NCBI GenBank assembly: GCA_910577475.1
Contig: CAJTLJ010000013.1
Coordinates: forward strand, 1-57,294
Length of the DNA stretch: 57,294 nucleotides
Origin: an uncultured Alistipes sp.
GTDB taxonomy: Bacteria; Bacteroidota; Bacteroidia; Bacteroidales; Rikenellaceae
Reading direction: 5' to 3'
In this document: piece by piece, positions 32,759-39,475 of the stretch
How positions within the stretch are numbered: the first letter of the stretch is position 1
Layout of the letters: each line of letters opens with the position of its first letter
Position numbers and translations under genes: made by a program
Notes under the pieces: model-generated
Databases searched by the model: none
What the model saw: the letters and a program-made list of their open reading frames with translations, nothing else
Told to the model about the DNA's origin: nothing

Positions 32759-32813
32759 CGCAGCCACGGCGGGCGGAGGCCTGCACCCGATGTTTCGTCC
32801 TCCGCTGGCTGCG
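32759..32813. repeat. Large imperfect inverted repeat in an intergenic region
   Basis: CGCAGCCA (32759-32766) pairs with TGGCTGCG (32806-32813), and CGGAGG (32774-32779) with CCTCCG (32799-32804), with a 7-nt bulge on the left. GGCGC-TTT-GCGCC lies just before it (about 32739-32751). It lies in the 304-nt gene-free stretch between the tRNA-Gln terminator and nrdG. No coding potential is evident. Confidence 0.5.
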
Positions 32814-32854
32814 AACCGATGGGGCATTTTTTTCACGGGAGAATGTTTCGGCAA

Positions 32855-32950
32855 GTCGAGATGTTTCGACTTCAGGCTCCCGCCCTTCGCTCAACATGAC
32901 AGCAGAGCTGTCACCCCGAGTGAAGCGCAGCGGAATCGAGGGGTCTCGAC
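32855..32950. repeat. Dispersed palindromic repeat, copy B
   Basis: Best-preserved copy of the element also seen at 7106-7192. It begins with the palindrome GTCGAGATGTTTCGAC, contains a perfect hairpin TGACAGC-AGA-GCTGTCA (32897-32913) and ends with CGAGGGGTCTCGAC. Ends GTCGAGA and TCTCGAC are exact inverted repeats. It lies 67 nt from the 3' end of nrdG. Similarity to copy A continues to about 32975. Confidence 0.78.
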
Positions 32951-33016
32951 GGTTCACGGCGTACGCCATCCGGAGCCCACAGACTATACTTGCTGTCTGA
33001 TAGCTTTTTATGCGGA

Positions 33017-33499
33017 TTATAGCTCAAGCTCCTTCAGGTGCAGGATGCGCTGGTTGGAGCTCCCGCGGAACGAGAGGGCGGGGTCGCGCAGCGCTGCTAC
33101 GTAGGGGCCGTCGACCAGCGTGTCGATCCAGCGCAGGCAGGCGCGGCGGGCGGGGTCGGTCAGGCACTCCTCGAGCGTATACCCCGTGTAGCACCAGATG
33201 TTCTGCCCGGTGCGCTCCTTCAGCGTGCGCAGCAGTTCCAGCAGGAGTCCGGGACGATGAAACGGGTCGCCGCCCGAGAGGGTGATGCCGTCCAGCAGCG
33301 GATTGTCGTTGATGTTGTTGCAGATGTGGTTCAGGAACTCTTCGGTCAGGGGATCGCCGGCGGCCGGGTCCCAGCTCTCCGGGTTGTGACACCCCGGGCA
33401 GCGGTGCGAGCAGCCGGCCAGATAGATCGAATACCGGAGACCATACCCGTCGGATATGGTCTCCGGATAGATTTCCAGCACGTGCAACCGATCCAGCAT
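33017..33499 (-). CDS. nrdG: Anaerobic ribonucleotide reductase activase
   Basis: NrdG is the radical-SAM enzyme that installs the glycyl radical on NrdD. The 160-residue product is short and typical: GCSHRCPGCHNPESWDP gives Cys30, Cys34 and Cys37 of the CX3CX2C cluster motif, and GGDPFHRPGLLLELL the SAM-contacting GGEP-like motif (with D for E). It lies 22 nt downstream of nrdD on the same strand and so shares the riboswitch-controlled transcript. ATG at 33499 gives the family's normal length. Confidence 0.95.
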   Translation of the reverse strand: MLDRLHVLEIYPETISDGYGLRYSIYLAGCSHRCPGCHNPESWDPAAGDPLTEEFLNHICNNINDNPLLDGITLSGGDPFHRPGLLLELLRTLKERTGQNIWCYTGYTLEECLTDPARRACLRWIDTLVDGPYVAALRDPALSFRGSSNQRILHLKELEL

Positions 33500-33521
33500 A
33501 AGCCTCTTCCTGCGTTTATCT

Positions 33522-35909
33522 TCAGTGATGCTTCACGCGGTCGCGCTCCTCGGCCTGCTTGGCGGAGTTCCACGATTCCAGACTGCCCGTGAGGTAGCCC
33601 GTGATGCGGCGCATGCGCGAGATGTTGTCCGAGTTGCAGACCGGGCATTTCGAGTAGATGACGCCCCGGTAGCCGCAGCTGCGGCAGGTGTCGACGGGGT
33701 GGTTGATCGAGCCGTAGCCGATCCCCTCGTCCTCCATTACCTTCACGATCTTCAGGATCGCTACGGGGTTCTTCTTCGCCTCGCCGTCCAGCTCCACATA
33801 GGTGATGTGTCCGCCCTTGGTGATGGCGTGGAAGGGGGCTTCGAGTTTGATCTTCTCGATGATCGACACCGGTTCCTTGACGTCGATGTGGAACGAGTTG
33901 ACGTAATAGTCGCGGTCCGTCACGCCCGGAATCACGCCGTAGCGCTTGCGGTCCATTTTCGTAAATCGCCCGCTAAGTCCCTCGGCAGGAGTAGCCAGCA
34001 CGGCGTAATTCAAGTTGTACTTCGCCTTGTATTCGTTCACGACGGCATTGATTGCCAGCACGGCGTCGTAAAGCGTCTGCCAGGCCTCCTGCGAGTGGGC
34101 GTGTCCTTCGCCGTAGATGGCTGTCATGGCGTTGTGTCCGCCGATGAAGCCGATGCCGAGCGTACCCTGCAGCAGCAGGTCGCCCACCTCGTCGTTGGGC
34201 TGGAGCCGGCCGCCGCCCTTCCACACGTCGTTCGACATCATGAAGGGGAATTGACGGACCAGCGCCGTGCGCTGGAACTGGTACCGCTCGTAGAGCTGTT
34301 CGGCGATCATCGAAGCCGTCTTGCGGACCGACTCCAGAAAGATCTCGCGGGCCTCCTTGCGGATGGCGTGCTTGTTTCCGTCGGGGATCATGTCGTTGGC
34401 CTCGCGCACGGCTTCGATCGCCAGTCGGGGCATGTTCATCGAGGTGAAGGAGAGGTTGCCGCGGCCCCACGAACTCTTCTCTCCGTGCAGGTTCTCGAAT
34501 ACGCGCGTTCGGCAGCCCATCGTCGCCACCTCGTAGCGGAAGCGGTCCGGATCGTCGGCGCGCCACTTGTCGTGGCGGTTGAAGGGGGCGTCGAGGAACA
34601 TGAAGTTGGGGAAAAGGGCCGTGGCCGTCGTGTTGCAGGCCTCGATCAGCAGGTCGAAGTTCGGGGCCTTGAACGAAATCCCGCCGGCCAGCGCCTTGTC
34701 GAAATCCCGGACGGCGGCTTCGTAGTCCTCCCGGCACCACGAAATGCCCTCCTTGATCTTGAAGATCTGGATCGGGAACACGGGCACTTCGCCGTGACCC
34801 AACCCCTCGATGGTGGCCTTCAGCAGCTCGCGGATCACCATGCGGCCCTCGGGCGAGGTGTCCGTGCCGTAATTGATCGAGCTGAAGACGACCTGATTGC
34901 CGCCGCGCGAGTGCATCGTGTTCAGGTTATGGATGAAGCCCTCCATTGCCTGGTGGGTGTCCTTGCGGGTAGACTCCAGCGCCTGACGCCACGCCGTGGC
35001 GAGCTGCTCGGCCGTGAACTCCAGTCCGGCAGCCTTCATCCGTTCGGCCAGCGCTTGCTTGTCGCGGTCGTTCTCCTCGATCGAGGAGATGCTCTCGCGG
35101 ATGTAACCCTTGCACGCTTCGCGCTCGAAGGCTTCGGAGCCGTTCAGCCGCGAGATGAACTGCAAGGTGTCGGTAAGGTGCTTCATGAAGGTCTTGCGGA
35201 CGCCCGGCGCCATGAAATGATCGAAGGCCGGGATCGACTGACCGCCGTGCTGCTCGTTCTGGTTGGTCTGGAAGACGATGGTGGCCAGCGTGGCGTAGCT
35301 CTGGATCGACTGGGGCGAACGGACCGATCCGTTCTTGGTCGAGAAGCCGCGGCCGAACAGGTCGTCCAGATCGTACTGGATGCAGGTCGTGGTCTTGGTG
35401 GGGTAGTAATCCAGGTCGTGGATGTGGATGTCGCCGTCGCGGTGGGCGCGGCCGTGGCGGACGCCGACCAGGTATTTCAGTGCGTAATCCTTGGTGATCT
35501 CCGAAGCGAAGGTCATCATCTGCCCCGCGGGCGTGTGCGACGACATGTTGGCGTTCGAGAGGTTGATGTCGTTCTTCTCCACCGTGACGATGCCGTCCAT
35601 CACCTCCTTGATCGAGGATTTGCGGTCGCGCTCCACGTTGCGCCATTCTCGGTAGATGATATAGCGTTTGGCGATCGAGGGGTTGCGCTTCATCAGCCGC
35701 TCCTCGACACGGTCCTGAATCTGCTCGACCGAAATTTCGGGTTCGGTGATGGTGCCCGCGACCTCGGCGGCGATCTGCTCGACGATAGCGTCTTCGTCGA
35801 CGATCCCGCCCGCGCGGTAGGCCTTCGTAATGGCCCTCACGATCTTCTCCAGTGAGAAGGGCTCCCGTTTGCCATCACGCTTGATGATGGAAATTTGCGT
35901 GTAATCCAT
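33522..35909 (-). CDS. nrdD: Anaerobic (class III) ribonucleoside-triphosphate reductase
   Basis: NrdD makes dNTPs without oxygen using a glycyl radical. The 795-residue protein has an N-terminal ATP-cone (IIKRDGKREPFSLEKIVRAITKAY, about 1-95), the ten-stranded barrel with conserved Cys residues, a zinc site CRSCGY...CPVCN near the end, and the radical loop RRITGYLTG with Gly771 as the radical site. The upstream region is a cobalamin riboswitch, so expression is predicted to fall when B12 is ample. NrdG is directly downstream. The 359-nt leader between promoter and ATG is unusually long for this window. Confidence 0.96.
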   Translation of the reverse strand: MDYTQISIIKRDGKREPFSLEKIVRAITKAYRAGGIVDEDAIVEQIAAEVAGTITEPEISVEQIQDRVEERLMKRNPSIAKRYIIYREWRNVERDRKSSIKEVMDGIVTVEKNDINLSNANMSSHTPAGQMMTFASEITKDYALKYLVGVRHGRAHRDGDIHIHDLDYYPTKTTTCIQYDLDDLFGRGFSTKNGSVRSPQSIQSYATLATIVFQTNQNEQHGGQSIPAFDHFMAPGVRKTFMKHLTDTLQFISRLNGSEAFEREACKGYIRESISSIEENDRDKQALAERMKAAGLEFTAEQLATAWRQALESTRKDTHQAMEGFIHNLNTMHSRGGNQVVFSSINYGTDTSPEGRMVIRELLKATIEGLGHGEVPVFPIQIFKIKEGISWCREDYEAAVRDFDKALAGGISFKAPNFDLLIEACNTTATALFPNFMFLDAPFNRHDKWRADDPDRFRYEVATMGCRTRVFENLHGEKSSWGRGNLSFTSMNMPRLAIEAVREANDMIPDGNKHAIRKEAREIFLESVRKTASMIAEQLYERYQFQRTALVRQFPFMMSNDVWKGGGRLQPNDEVGDLLLQGTLGIGFIGGHNAMTAIYGEGHAHSQEAWQTLYDAVLAINAVVNEYKAKYNLNYAVLATPAEGLSGRFTKMDRKRYGVIPGVTDRDYYVNSFHIDVKEPVSIIEKIKLEAPFHAITKGGHITYVELDGEAKKNPVAILKIVKVMEDEGIGYGSINHPVDTCRSCGYRGVIYSKCPVCNSDNISRMRRITGYLTGSLESWNSAKQAEERDRVKHH

Positions 35910-35955
35910 TGTCGTATGAATTAGGTTCTAATCGTTTTGTCTGTTCGGCCCTCGT

Positions 35956-35993
35956 CGGTCGCCGTCCTCCGCCGAGGCGGAGGACGGCGACTG
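35956..35993 (-). promoter_or_regulatory. GC-rich hairpin in the nrdD leader (possible expression platform)
   Basis: GTCGCCGTCCTCCGCC (35958-35973) and GGCGGAGGACGGCGAC (35976-35991) form a perfect 16-bp stem, extendable by one to two pairs. It lies between the B12 aptamer and the nrdD start, ending 47 nt before the ATG. It is not followed by T residues on the minus strand, so it does not look like a simple intrinsic terminator. A role as a switching partner of the aptamer is inference. Confidence 0.5.
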
Positions 35994-36099
35994 CAAATCG
36001 CATCGATCGGGGATCGACGACGGCCGGCCGTAACAATATGTTTCTCTCTATTCCGTTCGGTTGCGGTGCGCTCCGTCCTCGCGGCCGCGGCATCGCGCT

Positions 36100-36268
36100 G
36101 CGAAGGCAGGTCTTCTGGCTCGGACCTCCGTACTCGCCTTCCCGCCCCGCAGGGCAGTGGCTAAAGATCGAGAGCACGGTTTCAGGTCGCTTACAGCAGC
36201 GGGACTGCCCGGGAGTCGCACCCGGTTCCCTCTTGCCCTGCGCCGTTCGGCGGCAGGGGCACCTTCGC
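36100..36268 (-). ncRNA. Cobalamin (B12) riboswitch of nrdDG
   Basis: On the minus strand the conserved blocks occur in order: P1 GCGAAGG at the 5' end, GAGGGAACCGGGTGCGA, TCCCGGGCAGTCCCGCTGC, TGTAAGC, GCCACTG, GGGAAGGCG, and the B12 box GAGCCAGAAGACCTGCC, closing with P1 CCTTCGC. Both P1 strands are seven bases and complementary. The aptamer begins almost at the predicted transcription start. The first gene downstream is nrdD, with no gene between. Apart from tRNA and tmRNA this is the clearest RNA structure in the window. Confidence 0.95.
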
Positions 36269-36272
36269 TCCG

Positions 36273-36303
36273 CAAAGTAAAGCATATTTTCGGCGCGAAG
36301 CAA
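36273..36303 (-). promoter_or_regulatory. Predicted promoter of the nrdDG riboswitch transcript
   Basis: Minus-strand TTACTTTG (36273-36280; second base differs from TAnnTTTG) with TTG (36301-36303) 20 nt upstream. Transcription would start near 36267, at the first base pairs of riboswitch P1. Confidence 0.5.
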
Positions 36304-36352
36304 CTCTTCGCCGCAGAATTTGTCAACATTTTCCGATTCCGCCGATTTTTCC

Positions 36353-36360
36353 TATCTTTG
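36353..36360 (+). promoter_or_regulatory. Predicted -7 box of the TSCPD gene
   Basis: TATCTTTG 47 nt before the ATG; no good TTG partner. Confidence 0.45.
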
Positions 36361-36407
36361 CGTCCGCGTCCCGGCGGTTCGGGACGACACGACAAAAGAG
36401 AACTCTT

Positions 36408-36659
36408 ATGGATAAACTGCTCTATACCACCTCGGGTACTTGTTCGCGTGCCATCGAGATCGAACTGGAGGGCGACGCCGTTCGCCGCGTACTCTTCCAC
36501 GGAGGATGTCAGGGAAACACCTGCGGCATCGCCTCGCTGGTCGAAGGGATGCCGGTCGCGGAGGTGGTCCGCCGACTGGAGGGGATTGACTGCCGCGGCA
36601 AGGGGACCTCGTGTCCCGACCAGCTGGCTCGGGCGCTGCGCTCGATGCGCCCCGAATAG
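36408..36659 (+). CDS. Stand-alone TSCPD-domain protein (TIGR03905 type)
   Basis: An 83-residue protein made of one TSCPD domain, ending in the TSCPD motif (67-71). Five cysteines are present: Cys12 (GTCSR), Cys34 and Cys39 (GGCQGNTCG), Cys62 and Cys69. The domain is otherwise known at the C-terminus of some B12-dependent class II ribonucleotide reductases; free versions have no established function. A metal- or disulfide-based structure is plausible. It is divergent from the B12-regulated nrdDG unit, which makes a link to ribonucleotide reduction attractive. It could be co-transcribed with the glsB-like gene 66 nt downstream. Confidence 0.88.
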   Translation: MDKLLYTTSGTCSRAIEIELEGDAVRRVLFHGGCQGNTCGIASLVEGMPVAEVVRRLEGIDCRGKGTSCPDQLARALRSMRPE

Positions 36660-36690
36660 GCTCGCCGGCAGCGTCCGGCGCGATAATTGC

Positions 36691-36729
36691 ACATAATCCG
36701 AAACGTCAACAAAACATTTTGGATTATGT
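36691..36729 (+). promoter_or_regulatory. Hairpin covering the glsB-like start codon
   Basis: ACATAATCC (36691-36699) is the exact reverse complement of GGATTATGT (36721-36729), whose ATG at 36726-36728 is the start codon. The 21-nt loop is A-rich. Folding would hide the initiation site. See findings. Confidence 0.5.
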
Positions 36730-36986
36730 GGTTCTTTTTATGGTATCTTCTCATCGGCCTGGTGGCCGGATGGATCGCCAATCTGATCGTGAAAGGTCGC
36801 GGAGGCGGCCTGGTAGTCAACATCATCGTCGGTATCGTCGGCAGCTTGCTGGGCGGCTGGATCTTCTCGCTGTTCGGCCTCTTCGCCATGGGTACCGCCG
36901 GTAGCCTCATTACGGCCATCGTGGGTGCCATCATCCTGCTGTGGATCGTATCGTTACTCTCAACCAAAAAAACTTCCAAGGTATGA
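36726..36986 (+). CDS. GlsB/YeaQ/YmgE-family stress-response membrane protein
   Basis: An 86-residue protein with three hydrophobic helices: LWYLLIGLVAGWIANLIV, LVVNIIVGIVGSLLGGWIFSLFG and AGSLITAIVGAIILLWIVSLL. The GLVAGWIA...GGLVVNIIVGIVGSLLGGWIF pattern is that of the transglycosylase-associated (YeaQ) family, small inner-membrane proteins induced by stress; molecular role unknown. The start at 36726 matches family length, and lies inside an inverted repeat. Its stop overlaps the next gene's start (ATGA), so the two are translationally coupled. Confidence 0.9.
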   Translation: MWFFLWYLLIGLVAGWIANLIVKGRGGGLVVNIIVGIVGSLLGGWIFSLFGLFAMGTAGSLITAIVGAIILLWIVSLLSTKKTSKV

Positions 36987-37237
36987 ACAAGGAGCAAGTA
37001 AAGGACACCATCGAGAAGGGGGCCGACAAGGCCAAGCAGACCATCGACCGGATGTCGGACAAAATCGAGCACGCGACCGAGCGCGGCCGCGAGAAATTCG
37101 AGCACGCGAAGGATAAGGTGGCCGAGAAGGCGACCCATCTGAAGAACGTGGCGGAGGAAAAAACGACCGAAGCCGCCCATCGTGTAAGCGAGACCGCTCA
37201 AAAGGCGGCTCACCGGGTGGAGGAGAAGGTAAAGTAG
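36983..37237 (+). CDS. Small amphipathic coiled-coil protein (YtxH/LEA-like)
   Basis: An 84-residue protein, almost wholly alpha-helical, rich in Lys, Glu and Ala, with 11-residue-like periodicity (ADKAKQTIDRMSDKIEHATERGREKFEHAKDK...). This resembles LEA group 3, apolipoprotein-like and YtxH proteins, which lie on membranes or protect proteins during desiccation or osmotic stress. No signal peptide or membrane helix. Coupled by ATGA overlap to the preceding GlsB-like membrane protein, so a joint envelope-stress role is inferred. Followed by a strong terminator. Confidence 0.8.
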   Translation: MNKEQVKDTIEKGADKAKQTIDRMSDKIEHATERGREKFEHAKDKVAEKATHLKNVAEEKTTEAAHRVSETAQKAAHRVEEKVK

Positions 37238-37259
37238 TTCCGAAAGGTTTTATCTGTCG

Positions 37260-37296
37260 AAAGGGGCTGTCCGGATGGGTCGGACAGTCCCTTTTT
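37260..37296 (+). terminator. Terminator of the TSCPD/stress-protein unit
   Basis: GGGGCTGTCCG / CGGACAGTCCC (11 bp, one G-T pair, 7-nt loop) with AAA before and five T after. Confidence 0.88.
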
Positions 37297-37342
37297 CGTG
37301 CCCGGCCGCTCCGGTATGGTGGAGCCGAATGGAGCCGCTCCC

Positions 37343-37370
37343 CAGCGGAGCCGAGGGGTCCTGACGGTCG
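37343..37370. repeat. Degenerate fragment of the dispersed repeat (copy C)
   Basis: The block AGCGGAGCCGAGGGGTC and the following TGACGGTC resemble AGCGGAATCGAGGGGTC and CGACGGTT of copy B. Only the right-hand end is recognisable. Like the other copies it is next to the 3' end of a minus-strand unit, here the yajC terminator. Confidence 0.35.
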
Positions 37371-37404
37371 CAACCGTGTGAACCCGTCTGAAGAATGTTC
37401 GGAC

Positions 37405-37445
37405 TAAAAAAGACGTCGGCAACGGAGAACCTCCCCGTTGCCGAC
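37405..37445 (-). terminator. yajC operon terminator
   Basis: GTCGGCAACGG / CCGTTGCCGAC 11-bp stem (37415-37425, 37435-37445), followed on the minus strand by a TTTTTT run. Confidence 0.88.
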
Positions 37446-37469
37446 TATGGTTCGCGGTCCTCGACCGGA

Positions 37470-37769
37470 CTATTTCTGCTGCTGGCTGTTGTCGGCCACG
37501 ACCATGTTCTTGTCGATGCGCAGCGTGACGTTGCTGTCCACCTCGATCAACAGGGTCGTCTCCCGGATCTCCTTTACCGTGCCGTAGATACCGCCGGCGG
37601 TCACGATCTTGTCGCCCTTCTTGAGCCCCTCGCGGAACTTCTGCATCTCCTTGCGGCGCTTCGATTCGGGACGCCACATGAAGAGCCACATGACCAGAAA
37701 CATCAGGCCGATCATCAGGAAAAAGGAGAGTTGCGACTGACCGCCTGCGGCCTGTAATAAATTCATCAT
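37470..37769 (-). CDS. yajC: Preprotein translocase subunit YajC
   Basis: YajC is the small Sec accessory subunit found with SecDF. The 99-residue product has one membrane helix (SFFLMIGLMFLVMWLFMWRPESKRRKEM), then the conserved KKGDKIVTAGGIYGTVKEI and VTLRIDKNMV. A Gln-rich tail follows. The start could be either of two adjacent ATGs (37769 or 37766). It ends the nusB-DUF1573-yajC unit, 69 nt after the lipoprotein stop. Confidence 0.95.
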   Translation of the reverse strand: MMNLLQAAGGQSQLSFFLMIGLMFLVMWLFMWRPESKRRKEMQKFREGLKKGDKIVTAGGIYGTVKEIRETTLLIEVDSNVTLRIDKNMVVADNSQQQK

Positions 37770-37838
37770 AATCGTTATTTTTTAGTTTATGTTTTGTTCC
37801 GAGGACAAATATACGAAGAATTTCGGGATGTGCAAATG

Positions 37839-38270
37839 TTATTCCACCTCGGCCTCGACATAGATGCGGAGCGGCTCCCGGGCACCGGCCGGGAGCAGGC
37901 GGAACAGTTTGAGCTGCCAGCCGTAGAGCCCCCGCGTGTCGAAATCGATCTGCATGGAGAGGGCCTCCGACGGCTTGACCGGCCTGCGGTCGTACTCCAG
38001 CGCGATGCAGCCGCAGGTCAGCTCGTGCTGCAGCATCACCATCGGCCGGTCGGTCCCGTTCCGCAATTGCAGCCCCACGCGGGCCCGCTCGCCCTCGTGC
38101 AGGCGCCCGAGGCGGATCGTATCCGAACCTCCGCGGAGCAGCAACGAGTCCGTAACGGTTACGGTGCGCACCGCGACGGGCTGTTCCGGCACCGCGGTCT
38201 GCCGCCGGCCGCACGAGCCGGCGAAGAGCAGCGCCGCACAACAGATGGCAAGAGGTCCCCGGCGTCTCAC
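37839..38270 (-). CDS. DUF1573-domain lipoprotein
   Basis: A 143-residue lipoprotein with the signal MRRRGPLAICCAALLFAGSC (Cys20). The mature domain has the DUF1573 pattern: VGLQLRNGTDRPMVMLQHELTCGCIALEYDRRPVKPSEALSMQIDF, with the invariant CGC motif near residue 85 and an immunoglobulin-like fold. There is no in-frame ATG after the nusB stop; GTG at 38270, 5 nt past it, gives an intact signal peptide and is the probable start. Function is unknown. The position between nusB and yajC is also seen in other Bacteroidales. Confidence 0.8.
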   Translation of the reverse strand: MRRRGPLAICCAALLFAGSCGRRQTAVPEQPVAVRTVTVTDSLLLRGGSDTIRLGRLHEGERARVGLQLRNGTDRPMVMLQHELTCGCIALEYDRRPVKPSEALSMQIDFDTRGLYGWQLKLFRLLPAGAREPLRIYVEAEVE

Positions 38271-38275
38271 GGCCT

Positions 38276-39232
38276 CTACTCCTTGCTGAGGTGGCCTACC
38301 AGACCGCGGCCCGACTTGCGGATGCGCTCCTCCTCGGTGAGGGAGACCACCATTTTGTCCAGAATGCCGTTGATGAAGAGACTGCTGCCGGGCGAGGAGT
38401 AGTATTTCGATATCTCGATGAATTCGTCCAGCGTCACCTTGACGGGGATCGAGGGGAACTCCGTCAGCTCGGTGAGGGCGGTAGCCAGGATCAGGTTGTC
38501 CATGAAGGCGATGCGCTCCACGTCCCAGTTGCGGGTGAACTTCTCGATGTAGCGCATGTGGTCGTTGAAGTGGAGCAGGGTCTTCTCGAAGAGCAGCCGC
38601 ACGAAATCGCGGTCGTCGTCGCTCTTGAATTTGGGCAGCACCTTGATCTCGGCGTGCGACGCCCGCAGGTTGGAGAGCGTCCGCATCACCATGATAAGGA
38701 TGAAGCTCAGGTCGTCCGACCAGAGGATCGACATCTCCTCGAGCGCCGTGTCCAGCGCCTCGCACTCCTGCAGCTCGTCGGTGAAAATGCGCTCCACGAG
38801 CTGGCGGTCCTCCTGGAAGGAGCGCTCCTCGTTTTTCATGTAGGCGATGAAGTAATCGCGCGTAAGGAGCTGGTTGTAGATCGAGCGGATCAGTTCGGGG
38901 TAGGCGGCCCAGGTCAGTTTGCGGGCCGTCAGATAGTCGTTGATCGAATCGCTGTTCGCGAGGGTGCGGATCACCGCGTTGTCTACGAATTTGGTATTGG
39001 GATGCAGATCCTCGAAGGTGGGCATCATCTTCTGCCGGGCTATCTCCTGCCGCCGCTCCGCATAGCGGACCAGCTCGGCGGGCAGAGCCAGCATCTGGAA
39101 ATAGAGATCGTAGGCCTTGTCGACGGAGGCCATCATCGACTTCTCGGAGATCATCATGCTGTCGGCTTCCGTCTTCAGATGGGCGTAGAGAGCTTTCAGG
39201 GCCTTAATTCTCAGTAATCGTCTGCTTAACAT
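38276..39232 (-). CDS. nusB: Transcription antitermination factor NusB (long form)
   Basis: NusB with NusE binds boxA and prevents premature termination of rRNA operons. The protein has 318 residues, about twice the E. coli size; the C-terminal half (DVERIAFMDNLILATALTELTEFPSIPVKVTLDEFIEISKYYSSPGSSLFINGILDKM) is the recognisable NusB domain, and the N-terminal half is the helical extension typical of Bacteroidota. The start MLSRRLLRIKALKALYAH is the usual one. A -7 box lies 34 nt upstream. It leads an operon with DUF1573 and yajC genes. Confidence 0.92.
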   Translation of the reverse strand: MLSRRLLRIKALKALYAHLKTEADSMMISEKSMMASVDKAYDLYFQMLALPAELVRYAERRQEIARQKMMPTFEDLHPNTKFVDNAVIRTLANSDSINDYLTARKLTWAAYPELIRSIYNQLLTRDYFIAYMKNEERSFQEDRQLVERIFTDELQECEALDTALEEMSILWSDDLSFILIMVMRTLSNLRASHAEIKVLPKFKSDDDRDFVRLLFEKTLLHFNDHMRYIEKFTRNWDVERIAFMDNLILATALTELTEFPSIPVKVTLDEFIEISKYYSSPGSSLFINGILDKMVVSLTEEERIRKSGRGLVGHLSKE

Positions 39233-39265
39233 GTCATTCAGAACTTTTTATGCTACTTGCGGCCG

Positions 39266-39273
39266 CAAAGGTA
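39266..39273 (-). promoter_or_regulatory. Predicted -7 box of the nusB operon
   Basis: Minus-strand TACCTTTG 33 nt before the nusB ATG; no TTG partner identified. Confidence 0.45.
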
Positions 39274-39396
39274 GGAAAAAAATCACGATTCTCCATTCTC
39301 CCTCCGCAATTATTTTTCGGCGTCCGCCGGAACGGACGGCCGCAGATATTTTGCATTTTGCGTGCGCTGTTTCTGCCGTTTTTCGATTCTTTTTAT

Positions 39397-39404
39397 TATA
39401 TTTG
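39397..39404 (+). promoter_or_regulatory. Predicted -7 box of the hut operon
   Basis: TATATTTG 71 nt before ftcD; no TTG partner, which may mean activator dependence. No hut regulator gene is present locally. Confidence 0.4.
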
Positions 39405-39475
39405 ATGGCCGTTTGCCTTTCGAACCGAAAGCAGGCGGGCGAAAAGAAACAAGAACGGAAACCAAACATACCTTT

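Noticed and set aside
35875..36303. 142-codon frame covering the nrdD upstream region
   Set aside because: It lies across the cobalamin aptamer, whose conserved blocks explain the sequence.
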